This document shows, in pieces, positions 15,651 through 24,437 of a stretch of DNA of 64,000 nucleotides. Under the pieces are notes generated by a model. It saw nothing but the letters and a program-made list of their open reading frames with translations, made no database searches and had not been told where the DNA came from. Positions within the stretch are counted from its first letter, which is position 1; the number at the start of each line of letters is the position of its first letter. Both the position numbers and the translations under genes were made by a program. The stretch comes from Phragmitibacter flavus (lineage in GTDB: Bacteria > Verrucomicrobiota > Verrucomicrobiia > Verrucomicrobiales > Verrucomicrobiaceae), in the NCBI RefSeq assembly GCF_005780165.1, contig NZ_VAUV01000011.1, forward strand, positions 172,126 through 236,125. Direction: 5' to 3'.

Positions 15651-16580
15651 ATGCCGACATATTCAGTGAAAATGATTTTTCGACGTCTGCGAGAGGAACT
15701 TCGTGCTCACGCGAGCAAAAAAATGGCAAAACTCCGATCCATTGAATCGAGGTTGGAAAAAATCGAGGCCAGACAAAAGCAGATCGTTGAGCAGCAAAAA
15801 CGCCTAGGCGACATCCCTTTGTCGGTTTATCTGGGCGATGGCGTCGTCCTCACACGACTGCACTCAGGCCATCGAATCTATCTTTCCGCCAACGATGCGA
15901 CCATCGCTGCCTCATTGATCACCCATGGTCGATGGGAACACTGGATTGAAACCGAGATCCGATCGAGGGTGAAGCCGGGCATGAAGGTTCTCGATGTCGG
16001 GGCCAATCACGGATACTACACGCTCATCATGGGTTCCATGGTGGGTCCTGAAGGGCACGTGTTCGCCTTTGAGGCAAACCGCGATCTTTCGCGGTTGTTG
16101 TCGAAATCCCTCTGTGCCAACGGATTGCAACAATCGGTCACCCTCTGTGAACAAGCTGCGTTCTCTCACGCCACCGAGCTTTACCTACATTTCGATGCCG
16201 AGTATTCCGGCGCGGGCTCGGTCTCGGAGGCTGGAACCTCCACCTCAGTCGCTGTTCCAGCCGTGCCGGTGGACGACGTGATTCCCGATGATGTCGAGCT
16301 CTCGTTCGTGAAAATTGATGCGGAAGGAAGCGAATACCATGTGCTTCAAGGCATGCGCAAAGTGCTTGCCCGCTCAACGCAATTGACCATGATCATCGAA
16401 TTTTATGCCCCATGGGTCGCCCCCCACATGGATCCCTTGGCTTACCTGCAAAAATTCACCGCCGATGGCTTTACGATCCGATGCCTGTGGGAATCGGGAC
16501 CAACCGGAACTTTGAGCGCCGAGCAAGTCCTCCAACAAACCGGAAAAGACGGCGTCAGCTATCTGTTGTTGGAACGATGA
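15651..16580 (+). CDS. FkbM-family SAM-dependent methyltransferase
   Basis: 309 residues. The N-terminal 15-55 region is a charged coiled coil (IESRLEKIEARQKQIVEQQKR). The methyltransferase domain has the SAM-binding motif DVGANHGYYT (115-124), a following acidic FEAN, and the FkbM signature KIDAEGSEYHVLQG. FkbM enzymes usually O-methylate sugars or polyketides. The coiled coil points to oligomerisation or partner binding. A TTG at 15555 would extend it by 32 residues, but that stretch has no coding character. The ATG at 15651 is used, and 15672 is also possible. The substrate is unknown and no glycan cluster adjoins it. Confidence 0.82.
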   Translation: MPTYSVKMIFRRLREELRAHASKKMAKLRSIESRLEKIEARQKQIVEQQKRLGDIPLSVYLGDGVVLTRLHSGHRIYLSANDATIAASLITHGRWEHWIETEIRSRVKPGMKVLDVGANHGYYTLIMGSMVGPEGHVFAFEANRDLSRLLSKSLCANGLQQSVTLCEQAAFSHATELYLHFDAEYSGAGSVSEAGTSTSVAVPAVPVDDVIPDDVELSFVKIDAEGSEYHVLQGMRKVLARSTQLTMIIEFYAPWVAPHMDPLAYLQKFTADGFTIRCLWESGPTGTLSAEQVLQQTGKDGVSYLLLER

Positions 16581-16651
16581 TAGGTTCCTCACCCCGCACC
16601 CTTGACCGCGCACGGTTCCGAGATCTTCGAAATCCACCCAAAAATGGACAT

Positions 16652-16674
16652 AAAAAAACCCGCGTCATGCGGGT
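16652..16674 (-). terminator. Rho-independent terminator of tRNA-Ala
   Basis: Read on the minus strand: stem ACCCGC/GCGGGT around a short loop, followed by seven T residues. It starts 13 bases beyond the tRNA 3' end. Confidence 0.88.
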
Positions 16675-16686
16675 GGAAAACCACGG

Positions 16687-16762
16687 TGGTGGAGCATAGC
16701 GGATTCGAACCGCTGACCTCTTCAATGCCATTGAAGCGCTCTACCAACTGAGCTAATACCCC
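16687..16762 (-). tRNA. tRNA-Ala (GGC)
   Basis: The minus strand folds as a full cloverleaf. Acceptor GGGGTAT pairs with ATGCTCC and includes the G3-U70 wobble that identifies alanine tRNAs. D arm GCTC/GAGC. Anticodon stem CTTCA/TGAAG with loop ATGGCAT gives anticodon GGC. T arm has loop TTCGAAT. Discriminator A and the CCA end are encoded, unlike the tRNA-Phe at 2476. Confidence 0.95.
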
Positions 16763-16883
16763 GTTTCCCCGTAGAAAAGTGGAAGAACAGATTAGCGAGA
16801 GCACGCTGTCTGACAAGTGAATTCTTCAATTTTACTTCAAATGTGCGAAACATGGCGCGCACTGCTCGGAAGCATCGGGGCAC

Positions 16884-16916
16884 AAAAAAACGATGCCGGG
16901 CTCCGGCATCGTTTTT
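16884..16916 (-). terminator. Bidirectional terminator after SEL1 gene
   Basis: An 11-bp stem AACGATGCCGG/CCGGCATCGTT with loop GCT is flanked by an A-run on one side and a T-run on the other, so it can stop transcription in both directions. It lies 25 bases past the SEL1 gene stop. Confidence 0.88.
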
Positions 16917-16941
16917 AGTGAAACGGGATCAAGTGATCCCA

Positions 16942-18597
16942 TCAAGGAGCAGGGCTCGCGGCAGCTTCAGCCTTCGCGCGGCGGGCTTCACGATCCTTCT
17001 TCATGCTTTCAATGCTGGCATTGGCTTTTTTGATCTGATCCTGGGTAAGCTTGCCGGCAACTTCCGCAAGAGCACCTTTGGCGACTTCGTTTTTCGGATC
17101 AACGTCAGCAGCCTGACTGAAGAAGATATAAGCGCGCTCGTAGTCGGGCTTGGGCTCTTCTCCTTTGGCGACCATCACACCGCGGAAATAAAGATTACCA
17201 AGGCGAAGAAGGGCTTCCTGACGCACACCATCAGCAGCGTTCGGCGCGTCCGCAGCTTGCATATAAGAATCAGCGGCGGTGTAAAACGGCGTGGCTTTGT
17301 CTCCTGCCATGTTGACGCCTGCTTCAGTGAGCTTGGCGTAATTCAGATGACCTTCAGGCAGGCCGGCTTGTGCGGCACGTGAAAACCATCCGGCGGCGGC
17401 GATGGGATCTTTGAGGGTGCCTGCGCCGTTGAGGTAATAAAGTCCGACTTTCTGCATGGCGAGCGGAACTCCGGCCTGGGCGGCTTGCTGGAAGCTGGTG
17501 AAGGCCTTGGTCATGTCGCGGTCAACGGTGCGGCCCTGCTCGTAGAACATGCCCACATTAAAGCTGGCGATGGGAAGATTGTTCTGGGCGGCGGCGCGGT
17601 AGAGATTGAGGGCGGTGGCCGCGTTGGCGGGGAGGTCGATTTTTTCGTCTTTGGGATCGAGATCGACACCATTGTTGAACATGTTGGCCAAAACAAATTG
17701 GGCGAGAGAGTCATTGCCCTGGGCGGCCTTGGTGTAGTTTTCGACAGCCTTCTGGAAGTCTTTGGTAACACCACCGAGTCCGTCCTGATACACACCAGCC
17801 ATCTTGCGCAGACCCACAGGATTGTTCTTCTCGGCCAAGGATTGAAACTTGGCGACAGCGGCTTTGGCGTCAGCAGGAATCTCTTTGGCTCCAATTTTTC
17901 CACCTTGGAACAGCAGGGTGCCCAGGGTGTCGAGTCCACTGGCACTGCCGAGTTCGGCCGATTTGTTGAGCCACTCCCAGGCTTTCTCGCCATCAAGGCT
18001 TTCTTTGCCACCCTGACCACCATAGAACTGGCTCAGGTCGAATGCGGCGTCAGCGTCTTTTTCAGCGGCGGCAGTCTCAAGAAGTTTTTTGGCAGCTGCG
18101 GGATCGATTTTCTCACCGCCCATGCCGCGGAGGAGGACCTGGGCCATGTTGCGGCGGGCGCTGTTTTCGCCAGCTTCTGCAGCTTTCTTGATCATGTCCA
18201 CCCCCTCGGTCTGGGTCGCTTGATCGCGACTGGAGGTTGCGAGCAGGGTGCCGTAGTTGTTCATGGCCTGAAGCTGGCCTTGTTTGGCGGCAAGCTCGAA
18301 ATATCTGACGGATTGCTCGACGGCACCTTCCTGGTTGCTCTGGCGGCTGAGTAGGCCCATGGCGTATTGAGCGTCCTTGTCGCCCTTCTCCGCCAACTCG
18401 CGGATGGCGGTGTAGGCGGCGTTCAGTTCCGTCTGAACCGCTTCGGCTTTTTGGGTGTCAGCGATGTCGGCCAGGGCTTTTTCCAATTTCTCCACTTGGG
18501 CAACCATGTCGGGGCTGGGGTTTTTCCATTCGGAGGTATTCAGGCCGAGTGCGGCGGCCATGGCGACTAATTTTACGGAGATGAGGCTGTGAAGCAT
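16942..18597 (-). CDS. SEL1-like repeat (TPR-like) protein
   Basis: 551 residues made largely of SEL1-type helical repeats of 35-40 residues: DAQYAMGLLSRQ, QAMNNYGTLLATS, SARRNMAQVLLRGMGG, LAQFVLANMFNNG, IASFNVGMFYEQGR, LAMQKVGLYYLNGAG, EGHLNYAKL. About nine or ten repeats span 70-490. A short hydrophobic start (LISVKLVAMAAALG) is a weak signal peptide. The Lys/Arg/Glu-rich C-terminus is probably a coiled coil. SEL1 proteins scaffold protein complexes, often in the envelope. No partner can be named from the context; the gene is monocistronic and divergent from the ABC-2-like gene. Confidence 0.88.
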   Translation of the reverse strand: MLHSLISVKLVAMAAALGLNTSEWKNPSPDMVAQVEKLEKALADIADTQKAEAVQTELNAAYTAIRELAEKGDKDAQYAMGLLSRQSNQEGAVEQSVRYFELAAKQGQLQAMNNYGTLLATSSRDQATQTEGVDMIKKAAEAGENSARRNMAQVLLRGMGGEKIDPAAAKKLLETAAAEKDADAAFDLSQFYGGQGGKESLDGEKAWEWLNKSAELGSASGLDTLGTLLFQGGKIGAKEIPADAKAAVAKFQSLAEKNNPVGLRKMAGVYQDGLGGVTKDFQKAVENYTKAAQGNDSLAQFVLANMFNNGVDLDPKDEKIDLPANAATALNLYRAAAQNNLPIASFNVGMFYEQGRTVDRDMTKAFTSFQQAAQAGVPLAMQKVGLYYLNGAGTLKDPIAAAGWFSRAAQAGLPEGHLNYAKLTEAGVNMAGDKATPFYTAADSYMQAADAPNAADGVRQEALLRLGNLYFRGVMVAKGEEPKPDYERAYIFFSQAADVDPKNEVAKGALAEVAGKLTQDQIKKANASIESMKKDREARRAKAEAAASPAP

Positions 18598-18686
18598 GGT
18601 TGGTTTTGGCTAGTTGAAATCGAACGTATAGACCACGACTTGCGTGGAAATGCTCATTATTGTCAAAAGCAATGTAAGGAATCAAG

Positions 18687-20501
18687 ATGTTCCGTGATTT
18701 TGTCGGAAAAAATGCCGCCAGTCTTGTTTGGCATTGCTTTGGGTGGCGATTTATGGGGAACTGGACGGGTATGTTGACGAATGTGGACGCAACTTTGATG
18801 CAGGGCCGGGTGCATGGTCTGGCGTTGCGGCATCGTTTGATGCACAACTGGCGGGAGGGTCGTTTGATGCTGACCACAATCGTGTTGTTCATGCTGCTCT
18901 ACATGGTAGTAGCCTTCGCGCTGGTGAACAAAGGCATGATCTTTGTGCATCGGTTGCCATTGATTGGTCCGGTGTTGACGGAGCGGATTCTGTTTCTGCT
19001 GTTCTTCTTTTTCTTTGTGATGCTGATTCTGTCGAATGCGGCGATTACCGGCATCGGATTGTTCCGGCGGCAGGAGACCGGATGGATGCTCAGCCTGCCG
19101 GTTCCGCATGCGAGTGTGGTGATGTGGAAAACGGTGGAGGGAATGCTGTTGTCGAGCTGGGGGTTGCTCCTGCTGAGTGCGCCAATCCTGGCAGGGTTCG
19201 GGGAGGCATTTGATGCTGGTCCGGCGTTCTATGTGGTGAGCGTGCCTGCGATTTTGTGTTTGATTGCAGTGGCTTCCAACGTGAGCACCTGGCTGCTGCT
19301 TCTGGTGATCCGGTTTTACCGACCCTGGTGGTTGAAGGTGGCGGTGGTGGTATTGGTGGTTTTGGTGGGGATGATCGTTTTCCAAATGCGCGATGCCCGC
19401 TCCACACGTCTCGTTTCCGGAGACGTGGCAGCCAATGCGAATCAGATCCTTCGCCACACCCAAATCTGTGCTCACCCCCTGCTACCGAGTTCATGGGTAG
19501 CGGAGACGGTGATCGCCGCAGGAAGATCGCTGACGGGAAAGGTCGTTTTCTACAACCTGATCCTCCTGAGCTATGCCTCCGCTGCATGGGTGCTCACTTC
19601 GTGGCTGGCAGGGAAATTGTTTTATCCAACGTGGAACCGTTCATTGCGGCGGGCGGAGCAAAAGCGTAAACGCAATGATGATCATGCCGGCCATCGATCA
19701 TCCGGATGGCTGGATTGGGTGGGCGATCGTCTGGGCTGGGACAGGGCAACGCGGGCGCTGTTGGCCAAAGACGGCTACACGTTCATCCGCGAGCCGATGC
19801 AGTGGGGACAGTGTGCGCTGATTTTCGGTCTGCTGCTTCTCTACACCTCGAATCTCCGGCATCTGGGATACAACTACCGCGATTCGCTGTGGAGCGCGGT
19901 GATCAGCTATTTGAATCTCACGGTGTGCTGTCTGGCGATGTCGACGCTTACCACGCGGTTTGTATTCCCGCAATTCAGCCTGGAGGGACAACGCTTGTGG
20001 ATTTTGGGACTGGCACCGTTCTCACTGAAAAAGGTGCTCAATCAAAAACTGGTGACGAATCTGGTCGCCTCCACTCCATTGACGGTGCTGCTGGTGGCGG
20101 TGTCGAGCTACAGTCTGGATCTCCCGATGCATCGGGCGCTGTTTTTCATCGCGCTGATCATGATGCTGACGGTCGGTCTGAATGTGTTGTCACTGTCCTT
20201 GGGGGTTCTGCTGCCCAATTTCAAGGAAACCAATTCCGCAAAGATCGTGTCCGGATTCGGCGGGACGCTGTGTCTGGTGCTGAGCTTCTTTTACATTGTG
20301 CTGGGAGTGACCATGGCGATCTACCCAACGTATCGGGAGCGAACTGGCGAGTCGCGCAAGACTCCAACCATGGAGCAGTTCTACGAATGGGAGTTCACCG
20401 CGATCGGAATGGTGGCAGCTCTCACCGTTGTAGTGGCTGGGATTCCCTACTTTTTTGCGCTACAGCGAACAAAAAGACTGGCAAAGTTAGGTAATCTGTA
20501 A
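18687..20501 (+). CDS. ABC-2-like polytopic membrane protein (putative exporter permease)
   Basis: 604 residues with about 11-12 hydrophobic helices in two blocks (about 60-235 and 295-590) separated by a basic cytosolic stretch (RRAEQKRKRNDDHAGH). The layout fits putative ABC exporter permeases lacking a fused ATPase; examples are TERILFLLFFFFFVMLILSNAAITGIGLF and the LSLSLGVLLPNFKETNSAKIVSGFGG segment near the C-terminus, typical of ABC-2 permeases of large size. No ATP-binding gene is adjacent. An AGGA Shine-Dalgarno six bases before 18687 supports this start. It is followed after 30 bases by a coiled-coil membrane protein gene. The substrate is unknown. Confidence 0.68.
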   Translation: MFRDFVGKNAASLVWHCFGWRFMGNWTGMLTNVDATLMQGRVHGLALRHRLMHNWREGRLMLTTIVLFMLLYMVVAFALVNKGMIFVHRLPLIGPVLTERILFLLFFFFFVMLILSNAAITGIGLFRRQETGWMLSLPVPHASVVMWKTVEGMLLSSWGLLLLSAPILAGFGEAFDAGPAFYVVSVPAILCLIAVASNVSTWLLLLVIRFYRPWWLKVAVVVLVVLVGMIVFQMRDARSTRLVSGDVAANANQILRHTQICAHPLLPSSWVAETVIAAGRSLTGKVVFYNLILLSYASAAWVLTSWLAGKLFYPTWNRSLRRAEQKRKRNDDHAGHRSSGWLDWVGDRLGWDRATRALLAKDGYTFIREPMQWGQCALIFGLLLLYTSNLRHLGYNYRDSLWSAVISYLNLTVCCLAMSTLTTRFVFPQFSLEGQRLWILGLAPFSLKKVLNQKLVTNLVASTPLTVLLVAVSSYSLDLPMHRALFFIALIMMLTVGLNVLSLSLGVLLPNFKETNSAKIVSGFGGTLCLVLSFFYIVLGVTMAIYPTYRERTGESRKTPTMEQFYEWEFTAIGMVAALTVVVAGIPYFFALQRTKRLAKLGNL

Positions 20502-20531
20502 TATCTAGAAGGGTCAACAAAGATCCCTAGT

Positions 20532-21212
20532 ATGGCACGAACCTCTCGAGAATTGTTTGCTGAAGATAATGTTCCGGTTCTCAGGTTTGAGGATTCTGAC
20601 GATTTTCAGGCCGTGCGCGGATCATCGAATGGTCATGGAAGGGTCGATCCAATGCACGCGATGACTTCTGAAGATGACCCCTTTACCGAACTGAAGCACA
20701 AGCAGGAATCGCTGTTGCGTATCCGTCAAGAGTTGGAGAAAACTCAACGCGAAACGGAAGAGCTGGAACTGCGCAAGAACAAGGAGGAGCGTTTCTCCAA
20801 TGGTCGGCGAGAAGTTTGTGAGCGACTGGCGCGTTCGTTGGCCAAGCTTGACCGTGAACTTTACAATTCTCAGAAGGCAATTGAAGAAATCTCAACGGCA
20901 CGCGATTCGTTCCAGAGACATCTCGATGCGCTGCGCGACATTCATCCCGAGTCCTGGCATCGCGGTGCTTTGGAGGAGGAACTGGATCGCTCCATTGGAG
21001 CGGTGGAGGACGCGGAAGATGACTACTCAAAAGCCATTCGACGTCTGGCCACGGTGATGCCGATGCGTGAAGAAGGCGGTGCTTTTGCGGCGCTCGCCAG
21101 CGGCATGCTGCCTGCGGATTTCAAGGGCTGGATGCTGTTGGGATTCGCCTTCACTCTGCCGGTGATGCTCGCCGCGATTGGCGTGGTGATGTGGATCAAA
21201 TATTTGCCTTAA
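20532..21212 (+). CDS. Coiled-coil protein with C-terminal membrane anchor
   Basis: 226 residues, not recognised. An N-terminal disordered acidic part (1-50) precedes a long coiled coil (about 50-170: LLRIRQELEKTQRETEELELRK...), then a Gly/Ala-rich linker and one transmembrane helix at the C-terminus (LLGFAFTLPVMLAAIGVVMWI). The topology is therefore tail-anchored with a cytosolic coiled coil. It sits 30 bases after the ABC-2-like gene and 28 bases before another tail-anchored protein gene, so the three probably form one operon. It may be an accessory or scaffold for the transporter; this is inferred from context. Confidence 0.62.
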   Translation: MARTSRELFAEDNVPVLRFEDSDDFQAVRGSSNGHGRVDPMHAMTSEDDPFTELKHKQESLLRIRQELEKTQRETEELELRKNKEERFSNGRREVCERLARSLAKLDRELYNSQKAIEEISTARDSFQRHLDALRDIHPESWHRGALEEELDRSIGAVEDAEDDYSKAIRRLATVMPMREEGGAFAALASGMLPADFKGWMLLGFAFTLPVMLAAIGVVMWIKYLP

Positions 21213-21240
21213 GGAACACAAACCTGCCTACCCTGCTGCC

Positions 21241-21633
21241 ATGTCTGCCAACAAACGCATTCGCAAACCATCCACAGCAAAAACCGCCAAGGATTTGCTG
21301 GCATTGGACATGCCTTCGACCGTGAGGAAACCCAAGGTTTTGAAGGACAAGGCAGAGCTGTTGAAAGATGAGGTGCACCGGCTGGAAGTGGCCATCGCCG
21401 CAACTTCGAAGGTTTTTTCGGAGCAGCGTCGGCGCCGCAATGATGATGAGCTGCCACCACCCGAGCGATCCGCCCCAAAACGTCGCGGTGAACAGCGTCT
21501 GACGCTCGCCCAAGCCAGTGAAAAACGCCGGGTGTTTTACATGCAAGTGCTGGAGTTCACCGTCACCGCACTGTTGTTTGTCGGCGCGTGCGCGTGGCTT
21601 TACCAGTGGTGGTTGAGCCGCTCGGCGAACTAG
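21241..21633 (+). CDS. Small tail-anchored basic protein, unknown function
   Basis: 130 residues. A Lys/Arg-rich N-terminus (NKRIRKPSTAKTAK) is followed by a short coiled coil (LKDKAELLKDEVHRLEVAIAAT), a basic linker (RRRRND, PKRRGEQR) and a single C-terminal transmembrane helix (FTVTALLFVGACAWLYQWW). This is the same tail-anchored plan as the gene before it, although the sequences are unrelated by eye. It is the last gene of the likely three-gene operon. The ATG has no strong Shine-Dalgarno. No function assigned. Confidence 0.58.
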   Translation: MSANKRIRKPSTAKTAKDLLALDMPSTVRKPKVLKDKAELLKDEVHRLEVAIAATSKVFSEQRRRRNDDELPPPERSAPKRRGEQRLTLAQASEKRRVFYMQVLEFTVTALLFVGACAWLYQWWLSRSAN

Positions 21634-21653
21634 GGCTCGCTAGGTGCTGACGG

Positions 21654-21795
21654 ACAACCGGGTTGTGTAACCAAGCAATTGTCCATGTCCCAACGGGACG
21701 ACTCCTCTAAGTCCGGCACAAGGTGCCGGGATGTGATGAATCGTCCCAACGGATCGGAGAATTTGCCACGCACCATCAATCCCCGCATCAGCGGG
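21654..21795. repeat. Cluster of four short hairpins between convergent genes
   Basis: Within 142 bases: ACAACC-G-GGTTGT (21654-21666), GTCCC-AAC-GGGAC (21687-21699), CCGGCAC-AAG-GTGCCGG (21713-21729) and CCCGC-ATCA-GCGGG (21782-21795, running into the carbonic anhydrase stop). CGTCCCAACGG also occurs again at about 21742. No T-runs follow, so these look like palindromic repeat units rather than terminators. Confidence 0.6.
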
Positions 21796-22456
21796 TGACG
21801 GGTCGTTGATGAAGTCGTGAAACGGCACCTTCATGACTGGTGGTGAGACTGGAGCTGTCGTCCACACTGATCTGCAGATCGCGCACCAAGCCATTGTTGA
21901 GACGGTAGGTCCAGCCATTCACGGTGAGTTGTTGACCGCTCGCCCAGGCGTTTTCAACGACCGTCGTTTTACAGACATTGACGACCTGTTCAATGACATT
22001 CAACTCGCAAAGTCGGTCGACGCGATCCTTGTCATCTTCGATTTCGTTGAGGTGCTCCTGGTGCTTATCCGCAACAGACTGCACATGGCGCAACCAGTTG
22101 TCGATGAGTCCGAGTTTTCTTCTTTCCAGTGCCGCCTGAACGCCACCGCAACCATAGTGACCAACAACAAGAATATGCTTTACCTTGAGGACTTCGACGG
22201 CGTATTGAAGCACGCTAAGGCAGTTAAGATCGGTCTGGACCACTACGTTGGCAACGTTGCGATGCACAAACAATTCGCCGGGCATGAGACCCACGATCTC
22301 GTTTGCGGGCACGCGACTATCGGCACACCCAATCCAAAGGTATTCAGGTTCCTGCTGCGAGACCAGACGGCTAAAAAATTCGGGATCTTCCTGGCGGCGA
22401 GCCTCAGACCAGGCACGGTTTTGATCAATGAGAGGTTGGAGAGGACGATTGGTCAT
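21788..22456 (-). CDS. can: Beta-class carbonic anhydrase
   Basis: 222 residues. It interconverts CO2 and bicarbonate in the cytosol. The zinc ligands C44, H100 and C103 and the Asp46-Arg48 dyad are visible in GCADSRVPANEIVG and VVGHYGCGGV. HRNVAN and the later NVIEQVVNVCKTTVV helix are also typical. The start at 22456 (MTNRPLQPLI) matches family length; an earlier ATG at 22534 would overlap the divergent DUF4336 gene. The last 20 residues (SLTTSHEGAVSRLHQRPVTR) have no family counterpart and read into a hairpin repeat, so the repeat may have been recruited as C-terminal coding sequence. Confidence 0.94.
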   Translation of the reverse strand: MTNRPLQPLIDQNRAWSEARRQEDPEFFSRLVSQQEPEYLWIGCADSRVPANEIVGLMPGELFVHRNVANVVVQTDLNCLSVLQYAVEVLKVKHILVVGHYGCGGVQAALERRKLGLIDNWLRHVQSVADKHQEHLNEIEDDKDRVDRLCELNVIEQVVNVCKTTVVENAWASGQQLTVNGWTYRLNNGLVRDLQISVDDSSSLTTSHEGAVSRLHQRPVTR

Positions 22457-22551
22457 GGATGAGATCCATAGCACAGCCGCTGTCGGAGGAAAGTGGATAG
22501 ATTCTGGCACCATCCCACTTGCGCCATGGCCCAATGCAGGCAGGTTTTGTC

Positions 22552-23244
22552 ATGCCGCCTGACACCTCGCTCACTTTGCTGGCAGAAGATTTGTGGATCA
22601 TCCACCACCCGCTGCACATTCTCGGGGCCAACTTTGGTCGCAACACCACCATCATCCGACTCAGCGATGCCCTGCTCATCCATTCAAGCGCACCGTTTTC
22701 AGAAGAAAACGTTCATGCCATCAATGCGCTTGGCACCGCGACATGGGCCATCGAAGCGACCCTGTTGCATGACACTTTCACCGACCGATTCTCCGCGAAC
22801 TGGCCGACAATTCCCCTCTTTGCTCCTCAACAATTTAAGGTGGCCAATGCCATCAAGAACTACCCACTTTCCCCGCCCCCTGCTGACTGGAAGGATCACA
22901 TTGATGTCTTAAAAATCGATGGGGTCCCTCAGTCCGAGGAGTATGCCATTTTTCATCGGGCTTCACGCACCTTGATCATGGCTGACATCGTCTTCAACCT
23001 CAGCCCTGGTTCGAATTTCTGGACGAAGCTTATCTTGCGCAGTCTCTCCGGCTTGAGACCAGAGCCAGATGTCAGCCGTCTGTTCCGAATGATCATCAAA
23101 GACCGCGCGGCGTTTTCGCGATCCATTGAACGTTTGATGGCGTGGGACTTCGACCGTGTCATCGTCGGTCACGGCAGAGTCATCGAAACCAATGGCAAAC
23201 AAATCCTCGCAGGCATCTGGCGGAAACACGGCTTCATGCCCTGA
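22552..23244 (+). CDS. DUF4336 protein (metallo-beta-lactamase-like fold)
   Basis: 230 residues. The N-terminal pattern EDLWIIHHP, TTIIRLSDALLIHSSAP, HAINALG, then an ATLLHDTF segment and a C-terminal DRVIVGHGRVIETNGKQI agree with the DUF4336 family. That family has a metallo-beta-lactamase-type fold and no known reaction. The canonical HxHxDH metal motif is absent, which is normal for this family. It is divergent from the carbonic anhydrase gene, and the shared region is under 100 bases. ATGs at 22519 and 22534 are alternative starts. It is followed at once by a strong terminator. Confidence 0.75.
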   Translation: MPPDTSLTLLAEDLWIIHHPLHILGANFGRNTTIIRLSDALLIHSSAPFSEENVHAINALGTATWAIEATLLHDTFTDRFSANWPTIPLFAPQQFKVANAIKNYPLSPPPADWKDHIDVLKIDGVPQSEEYAIFHRASRTLIMADIVFNLSPGSNFWTKLILRSLSGLRPEPDVSRLFRMIIKDRAAFSRSIERLMAWDFDRVIVGHGRVIETNGKQILAGIWRKHGFMP

Positions 23245-23247
23245 CCT

Positions 23248-23290
23248 AAAAAAACAGCCGACTCTCGTTCGACACGAGAGCCGGCTGTTT
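23248..23290. terminator. Bidirectional terminator between DUF4336 and dhaK
   Basis: A long stem AAACAGCCG-CTCTCGT / ACGAGAG-CGGCTGTTT with a TCGAC loop, A-run on one side and T-run on the other. It serves both convergent genes. Confidence 0.88.
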
Positions 23291-23310
23291 GAATTTTCAG
23301 ATCTCGAAGA

Positions 23311-24318
23311 TCAGAGTTTGGTGTATCCCACGCTCTCGCAAGGCATGTCCCAAAGACGCTTCAATTCATCGTCGAGTTTCATGATGCTGATCGACACGCC
23401 AGCCATCTCCTGACAGGTCACGATGCTGTCGACAATCGTGTGATGAATTTTCAGTCCGCGCGCCTCAAGAATCGGCTTGGCGGACTTCAACAGGATGAGC
23501 AATTCCATCATGTGGGTGCTGCCAAGGCTGTTCACGAACAACACAATTTCATCTCCGGCATTCAACTCCATGTCATCGCCGAAGATCAGGTCGAGCATCT
23601 TCGGAGCGAGTTCGTTCGCGGTGCACATCGGGATCAGCGCGATCCCCTTTTCGCCGTGGATGCCCATGCCAAGACCGATGACGTCATCAGCAAGATCGAA
23701 GGTGGGTTGTCCAGTCGCTGGAATGCTGCCTGGTTTGGTAGAAACTCCCACAGAACGGGTGTGATCGACCGCCTTTTGCGTGATGCGCACCAGCTCATCC
23801 AGCGTGTCTACCGTGGCCGCTGCCGCACCGGCAATCTTCACGATGGGCACCAGACCAGCAACGCCACGGCGTTTGTCTTTTTCAGAAGTCGGAGCAGAGG
23901 CCACATCGTCATTGATGATCACCGTGCGAACTTCAATGCCTTCTTCCTCGGCAAGCTCAGCGCCGATGTCGAAATTCATCACGTCACCCGCGTAGTTGCC
24001 ATAAAGATAAAGCACGCCTTTGCCACGATTCACCGCCTGGGTGGCTTCGAGCACGATGTCTGGAGGAGGAGCCGCAAAGATGTCACCAACCGCCGCGCCA
24101 TCGCCCATGTTTTTGCCCACCAAGCCGTGATAAATGGGCTCATGACCGGCACCGCCACCAATCAACAACGCGGGAGCATCCGGCCTCAGATCATTCATCA
24201 CGATGCTGCGTTTGCCGACTTTACGGGCTTTGCCATCATAGGCGAGCACCAAACCTTCAAAGAGTTCATCGGCACAAGTGAGAGGATCGTTGATGATTTT
24301 TTTGGCGCTGTTGCTCAT
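23311..24318 (-). CDS. dhaK: Dihydroxyacetone kinase subunit DhaK-like protein
   Basis: 335 residues. DhaK binds dihydroxyacetone as a covalent hemiaminal through an active-site His, here H221 in GMGIHGEKG. The N-terminal motif GGGAGHEP (54-61) and NYAGDVMNFD (108-117) complete the substrate site. Phosphate normally comes from DhaL-ADP (recharged by DhaM) or from a fused ATP domain. Neither a dhaL nor a dhaM gene is nearby, and the protein ends at the normal DhaK length. It may pair with a distant DhaL or act on another ketose such as erythrulose. It is flanked by a terminator and a ferric-type transporter. Confidence 0.9.
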   Translation of the reverse strand: MSNSAKKIINDPLTCADELFEGLVLAYDGKARKVGKRSIVMNDLRPDAPALLIGGGAGHEPIYHGLVGKNMGDGAAVGDIFAAPPPDIVLEATQAVNRGKGVLYLYGNYAGDVMNFDIGAELAEEEGIEVRTVIINDDVASAPTSEKDKRRGVAGLVPIVKIAGAAAATVDTLDELVRITQKAVDHTRSVGVSTKPGSIPATGQPTFDLADDVIGLGMGIHGEKGIALIPMCTANELAPKMLDLIFGDDMELNAGDEIVLFVNSLGSTHMMELLILLKSAKPILEARGLKIHHTIVDSIVTCQEMAGVSISIMKLDDELKRLWDMPCESVGYTKL

Positions 24319-24437
24319 GAGGAAGTGGTTGGATTGGCAGAGGTTACGTTTTGGACGACCCCCTTTCTAGCGAGCACAACCCCGCTTGTCAAAGCGACAA
24401 ACGCGCAGAAAGCGCCTGAATGGCCGAATCCAGTGGT

